Assembly (NCBI RefSeq): GCF_034355335.1
Contig: NZ_CP136422.1
Coordinates: forward strand, 3,444,501-3,508,500
DNA: 64,000 bases
Reading direction: 5' to 3'
From: Blautia coccoides
Lineage (GTDB): Bacteria > Bacillota > Clostridia > Lachnospirales > Lachnospiraceae
The notes under the pieces: model-generated
Told to the model about the DNA's origin: nothing
Database searches by the model: none
The model's input: only the letters and a program-made list of their open reading frames with translations
Program-made: the position numbers and the translations under genes
Shown: positions 33,448 to 42,250 of the stretch, one piece after another
Layout of the letters: each line of letters opens with the position of its first letter
Position numbering within the stretch: the stretch's first letter is position 1

Positions 33448-34926
33448 TCAGATGAATTCTTTTACGATTTTATCCACAATGGCATTTATAAGCTCATGGC
33501 TTATCTGACCGCTGCCGGATGCTGATGTGCCGTTCTGTACCGTCTCGCTCTCCCTGCGGATTTCTTCCAGCTCTTTTGTGCCGAATGCCACACGCTTTAT
33601 ATTGATCAGATCCAGAGGTCCGATGTTGTTGGAGGAGGAACTTCCTCCCACCGCACCGCAGCCCAGTGTCAGGGCCGGGAACAGGCCTGTGGTGGCACCG
33701 ATACCGCCCAGTGCTCCCGGCGTATTGACCAGGAAACGTGACGCGGGGATCTGCAGCGCGAATTTTCTCACCAGCCCTTCATCCTCTGCGTGCATGGAAA
33801 AGGTGTGTCCGGCGCCTTCCATGTGAAGAATTTCAATACTTCTCTCCAGCACCCTGTCGGTATTTTCTTCCACAAAAAGTCCCAGGATAGGTGCCAATTT
33901 TTCCCTGGAATAGGGCGCGTCCGCACCTACCTTTGTCTCTCTTCCCACCAGAACTCTGGCTGATGACGGGACACCGCAGAGTCCCGCATACTCTGCGATC
34001 TGGGCACAGGTCTTTCCAACGATCATAGGGTTCATGGTGCCGTTGGCCCGCAAAATGAATTTTCCAAGCTGTCTTGACTGTTCCTGGGTCAGCACAAAGG
34101 CGCCCTGGCTTTTCAGCTCCTCTACCACTTTTGCTTCCATGCAACGCTCTACAATAATGGACTGTTCCGAAGCGCAGATGGTACCGTTGTCAAAGGTTTT
34201 TGAATCCAGGATCTGCTTCACTGCCTTCTTTATATCTGCACTTTTGTCAATAAACGCAGGGCCGTTGCCCGCACCCACACCAATGGCCGGTGTTCCCGAT
34301 GAATAGGCTGATTTTACCATAGCACCGCCGCCTGTTGCCAGGATAAGGGCTGTATGCTCACTTTTCATCAGCGCCTGGGTTGCCTCCATGGTAGGAACGC
34401 TGATGGCTGAGACGGCCCCCTTTGGACAGCCGGCCTCACATGCCGCTCTTGATATGATCTCCACAGTTTCCAATATACATTTTTTTGCTCCCGGATGAGG
34501 GGAAAATACAATGGCGTTTCCTCCCTTTAAAGCGATCATAGCCTTGTAAATAACTGTGGATGTGGGATTTGTGGAGGGGACGATTCCGGCGATCACGCCT
34601 ACCGGCGTACCGATATCCCAGACCTTTCTTACCTTGTCCTCATGGAGGATCCCCACGGTTTTTTCATTTTTTACAGCGTCATAAACCACCTTGGCCGCAA
34701 ACATATTTTTGATCACTTTATCCTGCCACTTACCAAAACCGGTCTCCTGCTGGGCAGATTTCGCAAGCTGTACCGCATGGGCAGCTCCGGCATCACTGAT
34801 GGCTTTTACGATCCGGTCGATCTGCCCCTGGTCCATACGCGCCAGTTCCCGCTGTGCCTTTTCTGCTTCTAAAAGCAGATTCCTTGTCTCTTGTACGGAG
34901 ATCAGATCTTTATCCTTTAATTCCAT
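33448..34926 (-). CDS. eutE: CoA-acylating acetaldehyde dehydrogenase EutE
   Basis: A 492-residue aldehyde dehydrogenase. VGVIAGIVPSTNPTSTVIYK (~110) is the nucleotide-binding region, and FDNGTICASEQS (~240) holds the catalytic cysteine. It converts acetaldehyde, NAD+ and CoA to acetyl-CoA. The C-terminus is a Ser/Gly linker followed by an amphipathic helix (SHELINAIVDKIVKEFI) resembling an encapsulation peptide, whereas E. coli EutE has its own at the N-terminus. It lies 19 bp after eutL and 62 bp before eutM. Confidence 0.96.
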   Translation of the reverse strand: MELKDKDLISVQETRNLLLEAEKAQRELARMDQGQIDRIVKAISDAGAAHAVQLAKSAQQETGFGKWQDKVIKNMFAAKVVYDAVKNEKTVGILHEDKVRKVWDIGTPVGVIAGIVPSTNPTSTVIYKAMIALKGGNAIVFSPHPGAKKCILETVEIISRAACEAGCPKGAVSAISVPTMEATQALMKSEHTALILATGGGAMVKSAYSSGTPAIGVGAGNGPAFIDKSADIKKAVKQILDSKTFDNGTICASEQSIIVERCMEAKVVEELKSQGAFVLTQEQSRQLGKFILRANGTMNPMIVGKTCAQIAEYAGLCGVPSSARVLVGRETKVGADAPYSREKLAPILGLFVEENTDRVLERSIEILHMEGAGHTFSMHAEDEGLVRKFALQIPASRFLVNTPGALGGIGATTGLFPALTLGCGAVGGSSSSNNIGPLDLINIKRVAFGTKELEEIRRESETVQNGTSASGSGQISHELINAIVDKIVKEFI

Positions 34927-34945
34927 TTTTCACTCTCCTTTTCCC

Positions 34946-35602
34946 TTATTCAAAGTCTTTTGGATAGTCTGCCACTGTCTGCACTGCCTGTGCAAATGCG
35001 GAGCAGGCGGCTTTACATGCAGACTGGCTTCCTGTGAGAAGGCCTCCGCCGAAATTTGTCTCTGACGGAGGACCATAAAAGGCCACCATTGTCACATCGG
35101 CGGCTTTCATGGCAGCATCCAGACCATAGACTGCCTCCAAAGGCGGCGCGATCAGATAAGCCAGAGCCTCCCCCTCAGGAATCCCCGCTGTCTTTGACAG
35201 ATAGGAACCTGTCCGGGATACTGTGTGGGCATAGTAGACAATAGAATCATCTTCATTGGCACTGACAAAACAGGGGCCGCTCTCCATAAAATTCCGGATG
35301 GAATTCAATCCGCTGCGTATCTCCGCAGGGCTTGGGCCGCCTATGATGCCAATGACCTCACCTGCCAGCTTAGTGGACGCATTTGCCGCGCCGGCATACA
35401 TGGACTTTGCATAGACCACCTCCACATCCGCGTCTTTTGTGGCCTCATCAAGGGCGGTGTAGAGAACATCGTCCGTATCCGCCGTTACAATGCCAAGGCT
35501 TTTCTGTCTTGGCCCCAGATCCAGCGCTTTTGCCAGGTCCTCACTGACATTGGAGATCATACGGATCCCCAGTATCGCGGGACGCAGTTCATCATGCTTC
35601 AT
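34946..35602 (-). CDS. eutL: BMC-T shell protein EutL
   Basis: A 218-residue tandem-BMC protein of EutL type. RPAILGIRMISNVSEDLAKAL (~7), VVEVVYAKSMYAGAANASTK-like strands (~58-77) and GGPSPAEIRSGL (~88) match the family. It makes pseudohexameric trimers with a gated pore in which ethanolamine can bind. It lies 24 bp after eutC. Confidence 0.96.
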   Translation of the reverse strand: MKHDELRPAILGIRMISNVSEDLAKALDLGPRQKSLGIVTADTDDVLYTALDEATKDADVEVVYAKSMYAGAANASTKLAGEVIGIIGGPSPAEIRSGLNSIRNFMESGPCFVSANEDDSIVYYAHTVSRTGSYLSKTAGIPEGEALAYLIAPPLEAVYGLDAAMKAADVTMVAFYGPPSETNFGGGLLTGSQSACKAACSAFAQAVQTVADYPKDFE

Positions 35603-35626
35603 AGTTTTCCTCCAATACTTCCTGCT

Positions 35627-36502
35627 TTATTTCAGGTCAATTCCCGATGCCTTTTTCTCCAGCATCCTAACAATCAGTTCCGCCGCATGAGCACCGGCCT
35701 CCACAGCAGTGGTTCCCCCTTTGTGGATATTGCTGATAACCGTACGCTTTGCCTCGGCAAGTCCATGCTTTGGTTTATATGCAATATAGGCTGACATGGA
35801 TTCCGCTGTCACAAGTCCGGGACGTTCACCTACCAGCATACAGATCACATCAGCGTCCGTCACTTCTCCCACTGCATCCATGGCTCCCACTCTGGCGTAT
35901 TTGATAAAAAGGACCGGAGGAAGGGTGATCTGGTGCATCTCAAGGCCTTGGCGGATGGCGGGTATCATATCCTCTACATTGGCCTCAATTGCGGAGGAGG
36001 ACAGGCCGTCTCCCACGATCACAAGGACTTTTGGATGGCTGCCACAGGTCTTTCGGATCACTTCAAGCTCCTCCGCCGAAAAGCGTCTTCCCAGGTCCGG
36101 ACGGGTCAAATACTCATCTTTATCCTTACAAAGTGTCTTTACAAAGACAAAACCGCATTTTTTTATAAATTCCTCGCTCACGTCACTGAATACCGCGTCC
36201 TGTGCAGCCGCATGGTCAGCCCGGACGCGCAGCATAGTAGCTGTCCGGTATCTGGCTCCTGCTTTGCCGATACCCAGTCTGGCAGGTGTCTTTGCCTTCA
36301 TGTCCAGATACCCCTCTGCGTCCGCGGGGTCTGTTACGAGAAGCTGCCGCCGCAGGTCTGTTTTTGTGATATCCTCCAGGCATTCCCCGGAAACTGCGGG
36401 TGTTTGTACCGCCTCCAAACGCTTGTGTTCAGGGGCTTCCGAAGTCTTTAACATCTGATCCAGGATTTTTTCCACCATGGATCTAATTTCATCATCTTTC
36501 AC
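35627..36502 (-). CDS. eutC: Ethanolamine ammonia-lyase small subunit EutC
   Basis: A 291-residue EutC. The N-terminal helix [14 protein letters not shown] (~8-22) is a probable encapsulation peptide. [20 protein letters not shown] (~72) and VVGDGLSS-type [15 protein letters not shown] (~169) form the substrate/B12-binding core, followed by [16 protein letters not shown]. It pairs with EutB to cleave ethanolamine into acetaldehyde and ammonia using adenosylcobalamin. Confidence 0.97.
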   Translation of the reverse strand: MKDDEIRSMVEKILDQMLKTSEAPEHKRLEAVQTPAVSGECLEDITKTDLRRQLLVTDPADAEGYLDMKAKTPARLGIGKAGARYRTATMLRVRADHAAAQDAVFSDVSEEFIKKCGFVFVKTLCKDKDEYLTRPDLGRRFSAEELEVIRKTCGSHPKVLVIVGDGLSSSAIEANVEDMIPAIRQGLEMHQITLPPVLFIKYARVGAMDAVGEVTDADVICMLVGERPGLVTAESMSAYIAYKPKHGLAEAKRTVISNIHKGGTTAVEAGAHAAELIVRMLEKKASGIDLK

Positions 36503-36573
36503 TTGATAGGTCCTCCTTCTTATTCATATCTGCTGTCTTTTCCCTGCAGCAGCACAGACAAGTTCTATATCCG

Positions 36574-37938
36574 TTAAAACAGGGTGGAGGCATCTCCTGC
36601 CCTGGCGGTCAGATGTCCCAGATCATCCACATATCCCATTTTCATCAGCCACTTGTGGAATGGTTTGATGGCTGTCAGGCCGAAGATCTCACGAAGTGCC
36701 GCTGTCTCATGAAAGCCGGTTGTCTGATAGTTCAGCATGACATCATCTCCGTGGGGAATTCCCATAAAATAATTACAGCCGGCGGCTGTCAGCAGTACAG
36801 ATAAATCCTCTATGGTATTCTGGTCTGCTTTCATATGGTTGGTATAGCAGGCATCACATCCCATGGGAATTCCTGAGAGTTTTCCCATGAAATGGTCCTC
36901 CAGCCCGGCCCGGTTGACCTGCCGTCCATCGTACAGGTATTCCGGACCGATAAATCCCACAACGGTATTGACCAAAAACGGGGAAAAATGGCGGGCAAAT
37001 CCATAGCATCTGGCCTCCATGGTCACCTGGTCCGTGTCATGGTGGGCCTCGGAAGACAGCTCTGAACCCTGTCCTGTCTCAAAGTACATAACGTTTGGTC
37101 CCTGTGCAGTTCCCTTTGTCAGTGCAAGATGGCGGGCCTCCTCAATGGTTGCCGCATTGAAGCCAAACGCTGTATTCCCCATCTCCGATCCTGCAATAGA
37201 CTGGAAGATAAGATCTGCCGGAGCGCCTTTTCTGATAGCCTCCATCTGGGTTGTCACATGTGCCAGAACACAGGTCTGGGTTGGGATCTGGTGCTTCTGC
37301 TTCACCTCCTCAAACCGGTGCAGCACCCTGGCAACACTCTCTGCGGAATCGTCTACCGGATTCAGTCCCAGCAGCGCATCCCCGGCTCCGTAGGTAAGCC
37401 CCTCCAGAAGGGAGGCCATAATACCATCCGGATCATCTGTGGGATGGTTTGGCTGAAGACGTGAGGACAGAGTCCCCTCCTCCCCGATCGTGGTGTTGCA
37501 GTGGGCTGTGACACGGATTTTTCTGGCTCCGTACACCAGATCCAGATTTGACATGATCTTTGCCACCGCTGCCACCATCTCTGAGGTAAGACCCCGGGAT
37601 ATCCGGCGGATCATCTCTCCTGTAGTCTCTTCATCCAGGATCCATTCCCGGAGTTCAGAGACTGTCATACGCTTGATCTCACTGTAAATAGGTTCGTTTA
37701 TATCATCCTGGATGATCCTGGTAACTTCATCTGTCTCGTAGGGCACAGCCGGATTGTTCCGAAGGTCCTCCAAGGTGATCTGGGATAATACAATTTTGGC
37801 AGCTACCCGCTCCTCCGCCGACTCTGCCGCAAGTCCGGCCAGCTTATCTCCGGATTTTTCCTCATTTGCCTTTGCCATCACTTCTTTTAATGATTGAAAA
37901 GCGTACACATGTCCAAATAATTTTGTTTTTAAAATCAT
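36574..37938 (-). CDS. eutB: Ethanolamine ammonia-lyase large subunit EutB
   Basis: A 454-residue protein of standard EutB length. Characteristic regions are AYQSLKEVMAKANEEKSGD-like N-terminus, LQPNHPTDDPDGI (~160), TYGAGDALLGLNPVDDSAES (~178) and YFETGQGSELSS (~281). A region CDACYTNHMKADQN (~360) also fits. It is the catalytic barrel of the lyase. The gap of 71 bp to eutC holds only that gene's ribosome binding site. Confidence 0.97.
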   Translation of the reverse strand: MILKTKLFGHVYAFQSLKEVMAKANEEKSGDKLAGLAAESAEERVAAKIVLSQITLEDLRNNPAVPYETDEVTRIIQDDINEPIYSEIKRMTVSELREWILDEETTGEMIRRISRGLTSEMVAAVAKIMSNLDLVYGARKIRVTAHCNTTIGEEGTLSSRLQPNHPTDDPDGIMASLLEGLTYGAGDALLGLNPVDDSAESVARVLHRFEEVKQKHQIPTQTCVLAHVTTQMEAIRKGAPADLIFQSIAGSEMGNTAFGFNAATIEEARHLALTKGTAQGPNVMYFETGQGSELSSEAHHDTDQVTMEARCYGFARHFSPFLVNTVVGFIGPEYLYDGRQVNRAGLEDHFMGKLSGIPMGCDACYTNHMKADQNTIEDLSVLLTAAGCNYFMGIPHGDDVMLNYQTTGFHETAALREIFGLTAIKPFHKWLMKMGYVDDLGHLTARAGDASTLF

Positions 37939-37961
37939 GGCTTTTTCCTTTCCTTTGGGAT

Positions 37962-39392
37962 TTATTTATTAAAAACCAGGGTTTTGACTACCACCGGCAG
38001 TACACATCCCCCGGCGATGGGTTTTCCGATGTCAATATACTCTCCTTCTGCCAGATGGACGCCGTCCAGACAGATCACCTCTTTTTTCCATTCCAGAAGG
38101 TGATACATGGTCTGTCCCAGAACCTTGGCCATATCATTTTCCACTACAACGATCAGGGGCAGATTGGCATGTAAAAGAGGTTCCATGCCTTCCAGAAGGG
38201 ACTTTGCGTATTCCTGTACCCTGGAAAAACTGGGGTTATCCTCTCCGGTGAAGGCAATGGCTGCCTGCTGTATACTGCCCTCCACCATAAACCACTCCAG
38301 CTTTTTCCTGATGGCACTTCCCATGGCTTTTGGCCGGCTTTCCTCTTCGCTTAATTTCAGAACGGGAAGATTCTTCACGGGAAACAATTCTTTTGTGTAA
38401 GTGATGGTGCTGCCGCTTATCTCTGTGGTATGACTTCCCGCTCCCACCACTGTGGCACGGATCGTCTCCGCACTCTCGATCACCTGCAGATCCCGAAATA
38501 ATTTTGACTCCCGAATGGAACGCCCCAAAAGCACGCCTATATCACCGAACAAAAAAGGATCCCTGAATTTTTCAGGATGATAGACCGCGTCAGCCACTCC
38601 GCCGGAAAAACTGATGCAGGCGATCTCCCGAGACAGATCAATTCCCTGATTCGTGATCATCATTTCGTAATAGGGATTGTTTCTGCAAAGACCCACACTC
38701 TCTTCTAGAACTTCTGTCATCTGCACAAGCAGCGGTTTTAAAAGGGCTTCATCTGCCGTGGTTCCTATATGGATATCCCATCCTTTGTCCTCAATGATCC
38801 TCTGTATCTTAGGCGCAATATAGGTGATCCGGCGTGTATCTTTGTCAAGCCTGATAAGCCTTCCCCCCACATCCAGGCAGCCGGTGTCCACAGTGTCTCC
38901 ACGCTGAAATACTGCCAGATTACTGGTTCCGCCGCCGATATCTATATTGACGGCAGTCAGGTGGTGTTCTTTTGAATAGACATCCGTTCCCGCACCTTTC
39001 CCGGAGATGACACTCTCCAGATCCGGCCCGGCTGTGGCCACCACAAAATCTCCGGCAAAACCGCTGAGCGCATGGATCACCTCCCGGGCATTTTCTTTTC
39101 GGGCAGTCTCACCTGTGATGATCACCGCGCCGGTGTCAATCTCCTCTTTTCTGATGCCCGCCCTCTCATACTCTCTCTCTATGATCTCCCGGACTTTCCC
39201 GAAATCAATCCTGGTTTGGTCAAGCAGCGGTGTAAAGTAAATATCACTTTTGTACTGGATCTCTTTTTTGGTGATCACCATCCGGGGAACCGTGTAGCTG
39301 GTTGCCATATTCTCCACCGTCAGTCTGGAAAAAATAAGCTGGGTTGTACTGGTGCCAAGGTCAATACCCACGCTCAAAAGTTCTTCTTTCAT
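37962..39392 (-). CDS. eutA: Ethanolamine ammonia-lyase reactivase EutA
   Basis: A 476-residue protein of the HSP70/actin ATPase fold. VGIDLGTSTTQLIFSRL (~7) is the phosphate-1 loop and NIDIGGGTSNLAVF (~147) the phosphate-2 loop. EutA releases damaged cobalamin from EutBC so that fresh adenosylcobalamin can bind. It overlaps eutP by four bases (ATGA) and precedes eutB by 23 bp. Confidence 0.96.
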   Translation of the reverse strand: MKEELLSVGIDLGTSTTQLIFSRLTVENMATSYTVPRMVITKKEIQYKSDIYFTPLLDQTRIDFGKVREIIEREYERAGIRKEEIDTGAVIITGETARKENAREVIHALSGFAGDFVVATAGPDLESVISGKGAGTDVYSKEHHLTAVNIDIGGGTSNLAVFQRGDTVDTGCLDVGGRLIRLDKDTRRITYIAPKIQRIIEDKGWDIHIGTTADEALLKPLLVQMTEVLEESVGLCRNNPYYEMMITNQGIDLSREIACISFSGGVADAVYHPEKFRDPFLFGDIGVLLGRSIRESKLFRDLQVIESAETIRATVVGAGSHTTEISGSTITYTKELFPVKNLPVLKLSEEESRPKAMGSAIRKKLEWFMVEGSIQQAAIAFTGEDNPSFSRVQEYAKSLLEGMEPLLHANLPLIVVVENDMAKVLGQTMYHLLEWKKEVICLDGVHLAEGEYIDIGKPIAGGCVLPVVVKTLVFNK

Positions 39393-39832
39393 TTAGCTCC
39401 CCCTTCCCGGTTCAGAAATTCTGACAGTTCCTCAATGCCTGTACCCTCAGGTGTATCTACCAGAAATATCCGGCTAACACCCGCCTCTTTTAACTGCCTT
39501 CTTGCCTTTTCCACCTGCTCCTGTCCCGCCTGATGTATTTTCGTTACGATCCCGATCACTTTTTTTCCGAAAATGCCGGCAAACCCGGGTGGAATGGCCC
39601 GATATTCTGATGTAGGGTCAGCCACCAGAGCGATCATGCCCGCATCCACAGCAGTCATGATCAGGGCGTTGTAAAAGTGACGGTTCTCCAGATATTCTCC
39701 CGGGGTATCAATGGAATCCTGATACCGTTCTACAGCCTGTGTTTTTTTATAACGGATCTCTTCCTCATTTAGTTTCTGGCACAGTGTTGTCTTGCCGCAG
39801 CCGCTCTGCCCGATAAATATTACTTTTTTCAT
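39389..39832 (-). CDS. eutP: EutP, P-loop GTPase-like/acetate kinase
   Basis: A 147-residue small P-loop protein. The Walker A is [12 protein letters not shown] (~6); DTPGEY (~43) is the G3-like motif and TKIHQAG (~96) a G4-like motif. EutP/PduV proteins are Ras-like and have been linked to acetate kinase activity or compartment positioning. It overlaps both eutS and eutA by four bases, so the three are translationally coupled. Confidence 0.94.
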   Translation of the reverse strand: MKKVIFIGQSGCGKTTLCQKLNEEEIRYKKTQAVERYQDSIDTPGEYLENRHFYNALIMTAVDAGMIALVADPTSEYRAIPPGFAGIFGKKVIGIVTKIHQAGQEQVEKARRQLKEAGVSRIFLVDTPEGTGIEELSEFLNREGGAK

Positions 39833-40179
39833 GTTCTTGTCACCGGAGCCTTTGCAAATCCAAGCTGTTCTTCCATAGTTTCAAGGATCTCCTTCACTGC
39901 CGCTTCCACAGAGCTGATATCCCCAGTAAATACCAGCGCGCCGCTGAACCTGTCAATAAAACCCAGAACAATGTCAGAGGCTTTTGTGGCTATATCGGCA
40001 GCTATGATCGCCCCCTCACTGGGTGTTATGGTCAGGATACCAATGGCGTCCATCTGTTCCGGTTCCAGTCCCAGCTTCACATAGATCGCCGGGTCAGGTC
40101 CGGCGATCACATGGGCCAGTGTGATCTGTTTTCCCGGAACAAATTCCTGTATGATCCTCTGTTTCTCTTTCACTTCCAT
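39829..40179 (-). CDS. eutS: BMC-H shell protein EutS
   Basis: A 116-residue circularly permuted BMC protein. [21 protein letters not shown] (~13) and [23 protein letters not shown] (~46) are diagnostic, as is [12 protein letters not shown] near the end. Forms bent hexamers in the shell. It lies 25 bp after eutG. Confidence 0.96.
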   Translation of the reverse strand: MEVKEKQRIIQEFVPGKQITLAHVIAGPDPAIYVKLGLEPEQMDAIGILTITPSEGAIIAADIATKASDIVLGFIDRFSGALVFTGDISSVEAAVKEILETMEEQLGFAKAPVTRT

Positions 40180-40204
40180 ACCTGCACCACTCCTTGTCCT
40201 GACT

Positions 40205-41350
40205 CTATCCGCGGATTCCCTGATAAGACTGTTTTAATAGCTCCAGAATATCCTCCCGGGAAACATTTCTGGGATTTGTTTTGATGCAGGCGTCTGACAG
40301 TGCCCCCTGCGCCACGGCCTCCTTCTGCTTTTGGTATTCCTCCGGCCAAATGCCGCAGGCTTTAAATCCTGTGGGCATGTTCATCTGCTCCTGCATTTTT
40401 CGGATCTCCCGGATCAGGTTCTTCACCCCTGCCCGCACATTGCCGCCGCCGATTCCCGCAAGCTGTGCCACCGCCGCGTACTTCTCGGCTGCCCTTGTGT
40501 ACTTTCGAGGATTAAATTCCCTCATATCGGCATTGAATTCTATCACATAGGGGAGCAGGACCGCATTCGTCCTGCCGTGGGGTACCTTGAATTTTCCTCC
40601 GATATTATGGGCAATGGCGTGATTCACGCCCAGGGATGTTCTGTCAAAGGCCAGTCCTGCCATACAGGAAGCATTGTGCATTTCCTCTCTAGCCCGGGAA
40701 TCCTCCTGGTTTGAATACGAGTGTATTAGATAGCGCAGAACTGTCACTGCTGCCTTCTCCGCTAGTGCATCGGTAAACGCATTGGCTTTTGTGGAGACGT
40801 AAGCCTCCAGTGCGTGGGTCAACACATCCATACCGGTATCTGCCACCACGGATTTTGGAACACTTTTTACAAGGCTGGCATCCAGGATCGCCGTATCCGG
40901 AAGAAGTGACTGGTCCACCAGAGGGTATTTGATCCCCTTTTCCCGGTCAGTGATCACTGCAAAGGATGTGACCTCCGAGCCGGTTCCGCTGGTAGTGGGA
41001 ACCGCGATAAATTCCATATGGGGCAGATTCCCGATCTGTCTGGAAAAATGCATGATCGCCTTGGCCTCATCAATGGCAGATCCACCTCCCAGCGCGATCA
41101 GTGTGTCCGGTTTGTTTTTTATCACCTCCCTGACACCTTCTGTCACCAGCTCAAGGGGCGGATCGGGAACCACATTGCTGAAGATGGTGCAGCGGTCTTT
41201 CTCCAGATATCTGGTAATGTTTTCCACAAGCCCTGATTCCACCATAAATGGGTCTGTGACAATGAATATCCTGGTGCCCTGTAATTTTTTTAAATACTCC
41301 AATGCATTTTTGCCAAAATGGATGGATGTTTTTATTCCGAACTCTTCCAT
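40205..41350 (-). CDS. eutG: Iron-containing alcohol dehydrogenase EutG
   Basis: A 381-residue Fe-dependent alcohol dehydrogenase. [17 protein letters not shown] (~84), [17 protein letters not shown] (~117) and the metal ligands in HALEAYVS (~179), [20 protein letters not shown] (~242) are conserved. It reduces acetaldehyde to ethanol and recycles NAD+ for EutE. It is the first gene of the eut operon in this arrangement. Confidence 0.94.
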   Translation of the reverse strand: MEEFGIKTSIHFGKNALEYLKKLQGTRIFIVTDPFMVESGLVENITRYLEKDRCTIFSNVVPDPPLELVTEGVREVIKNKPDTLIALGGGSAIDEAKAIMHFSRQIGNLPHMEFIAVPTTSGTGSEVTSFAVITDREKGIKYPLVDQSLLPDTAILDASLVKSVPKSVVADTGMDVLTHALEAYVSTKANAFTDALAEKAAVTVLRYLIHSYSNQEDSRAREEMHNASCMAGLAFDRTSLGVNHAIAHNIGGKFKVPHGRTNAVLLPYVIEFNADMREFNPRKYTRAAEKYAAVAQLAGIGGGNVRAGVKNLIREIRKMQEQMNMPTGFKACGIWPEEYQKQKEAVAQGALSDACIKTNPRNVSREDILELLKQSYQGIRG

Positions 41351-41363
41351 AATCTCTCATCCC

Positions 41364-41465
41364 TGGTAACTGTCCTGCACTTTTATACAAATCTGCGGGA
41401 TCGTTACCATCCTTTCAATTTCATTCCTCATTTAGCTATCTTTTGTGAAATCAGCCCATATTATA
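41364..41465 (-). promoter_or_regulatory. eut operon leader: -10-like site and inverted repeat
   Basis: A perfect TATAAT lies on the minus strand at 41460-41465, ~110 bases before eutG, but no good -35 stands upstream, suggesting an activator. The leader holds a perfect inverted repeat TGGTAAC/GTTACCA (41364-41370 and 41403-41409). I see no T-tract terminator with ANTAR-type twin hairpins as used by EutV. Confidence 0.4.
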
Positions 41466-41496
41466 CAAAAAACACATCAGATTAAAAATGAAAGGT

Positions 41497-41976
41497 TTAT
41501 CCGTCCATTTTTTTCAGTATTTCAGGCACTTTTTCCGGTTTAACTCCGGGGTACAGTTCTCCGTCAATGATAATATTGGGGGATGACCCGCAGTTTCTGA
41601 GGCAGCCCCGTGTTTTCAGAAATACCTTCCCATCCTGGGATATGCCGTCTTTTTTGATGCCAAGTTCCTTTCTCACTGCCTGAAGAACAGCCGCTCCTCC
41701 CTTATTTCTACACCTTTCTCCTGTGCAGACAGTGACTGTGTGCTCATAAGGTGTTTCCTTTAACCCGGAGTACATGCGGACCAGATACCGGATTACAGAA
41801 ACCTTTACACCTGCGGCAGACGCGGCTCTTTCCTGGAGCCCGGGACTGATCCCGCCGCAGACCTCCTGCAGTTCCCTCAACATAGAGGCAATTGTCTCCT
41901 GCTCTTTTTTATCTTCCCTGCCGGCGTAATAGGAAAGGATTTCACTGATACTTTCTTCTCTGTCCATTCTGTCCAT
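41497..41976 (-). CDS. NuoE/HydC-like [2Fe-2S] thioredoxin-fold protein
   Basis: About 159 residues from ATG 41976, which is preceded by GGAG at the right distance; an upstream in-frame ATG (MEYTMDRM) is an alternative. The cluster ligands are CTGERC (C-x4-C) and GCLRNCG (C-x3-C), spaced as in the 24-kDa subunit of complex I and bifurcating hydrogenases. The N-terminal ~70 residues (helical, EILSYYAGREDKKEQ) match too. Other NuoF/HydB subunits are absent here, so the electron partner is encoded elsewhere. It lies upstream of the eut promoter and diverges from a UroD-like gene. Confidence 0.88.
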   Translation of the reverse strand: MDRMDREESISEILSYYAGREDKKEQETIASMLRELQEVCGGISPGLQERAASAAGVKVSVIRYLVRMYSGLKETPYEHTVTVCTGERCRNKGGAAVLQAVRKELGIKKDGISQDGKVFLKTRGCLRNCGSSPNIIIDGELYPGVKPEKVPEILKKMDG

Positions 41977-42162
41977 GGTATACTCCATTCTTTTAAAATC
42001 GCCTTTGGCGATGGGATCTATATTTACATTTTTTGCAGATTTTCCGCTGTTATGCAAAAACGTGGGTCTGCATGTACGTTTCATACAAAAAAACCGAACA
42101 CAAAAAAACAAGACTTGTGATACCGGGCTGTAGAAGACGCTGCGGTACCGTAGTATACTTTT

Positions 42163-42176
42163 TGTATCATGATACA
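42163..42176. promoter_or_regulatory. Perfect 14-bp palindrome between divergent genes
   Basis: TGTATCATGATACA is a perfect palindrome in the NuoE-like/UroD-like divergent region, just after a TATACT -10-like sequence (42154-42159, plus strand) that lacks a good -35. It is a likely regulator-binding site; the regulator is unknown. Confidence 0.6.
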
Positions 42177-42250
42177 GCAGGCAGCAATAAAACTACCTCG
42201 CCATTCACTTTTACAGTGTCTGCTCCCTATGGGAAAGGAGGAATTATCCT

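Noticed and set aside
35796..36458. Plus-strand open frame opposite eutC
   Set aside because: Shadow of eutC; composition Ser/Thr/Arg-rich without motifs.
41351..41496. EutV-type antiterminator or cobalamin riboswitch in the eut leader
   Set aside because: I found neither twin hairpins with a terminator T-tract nor a recognisable B12-box in this interval.
41977..42111. N-terminal extension of the NuoE-like protein
   Set aside because: It lacks a ribosome binding site and adds a Cys/Phe-rich stretch not found in NuoE.
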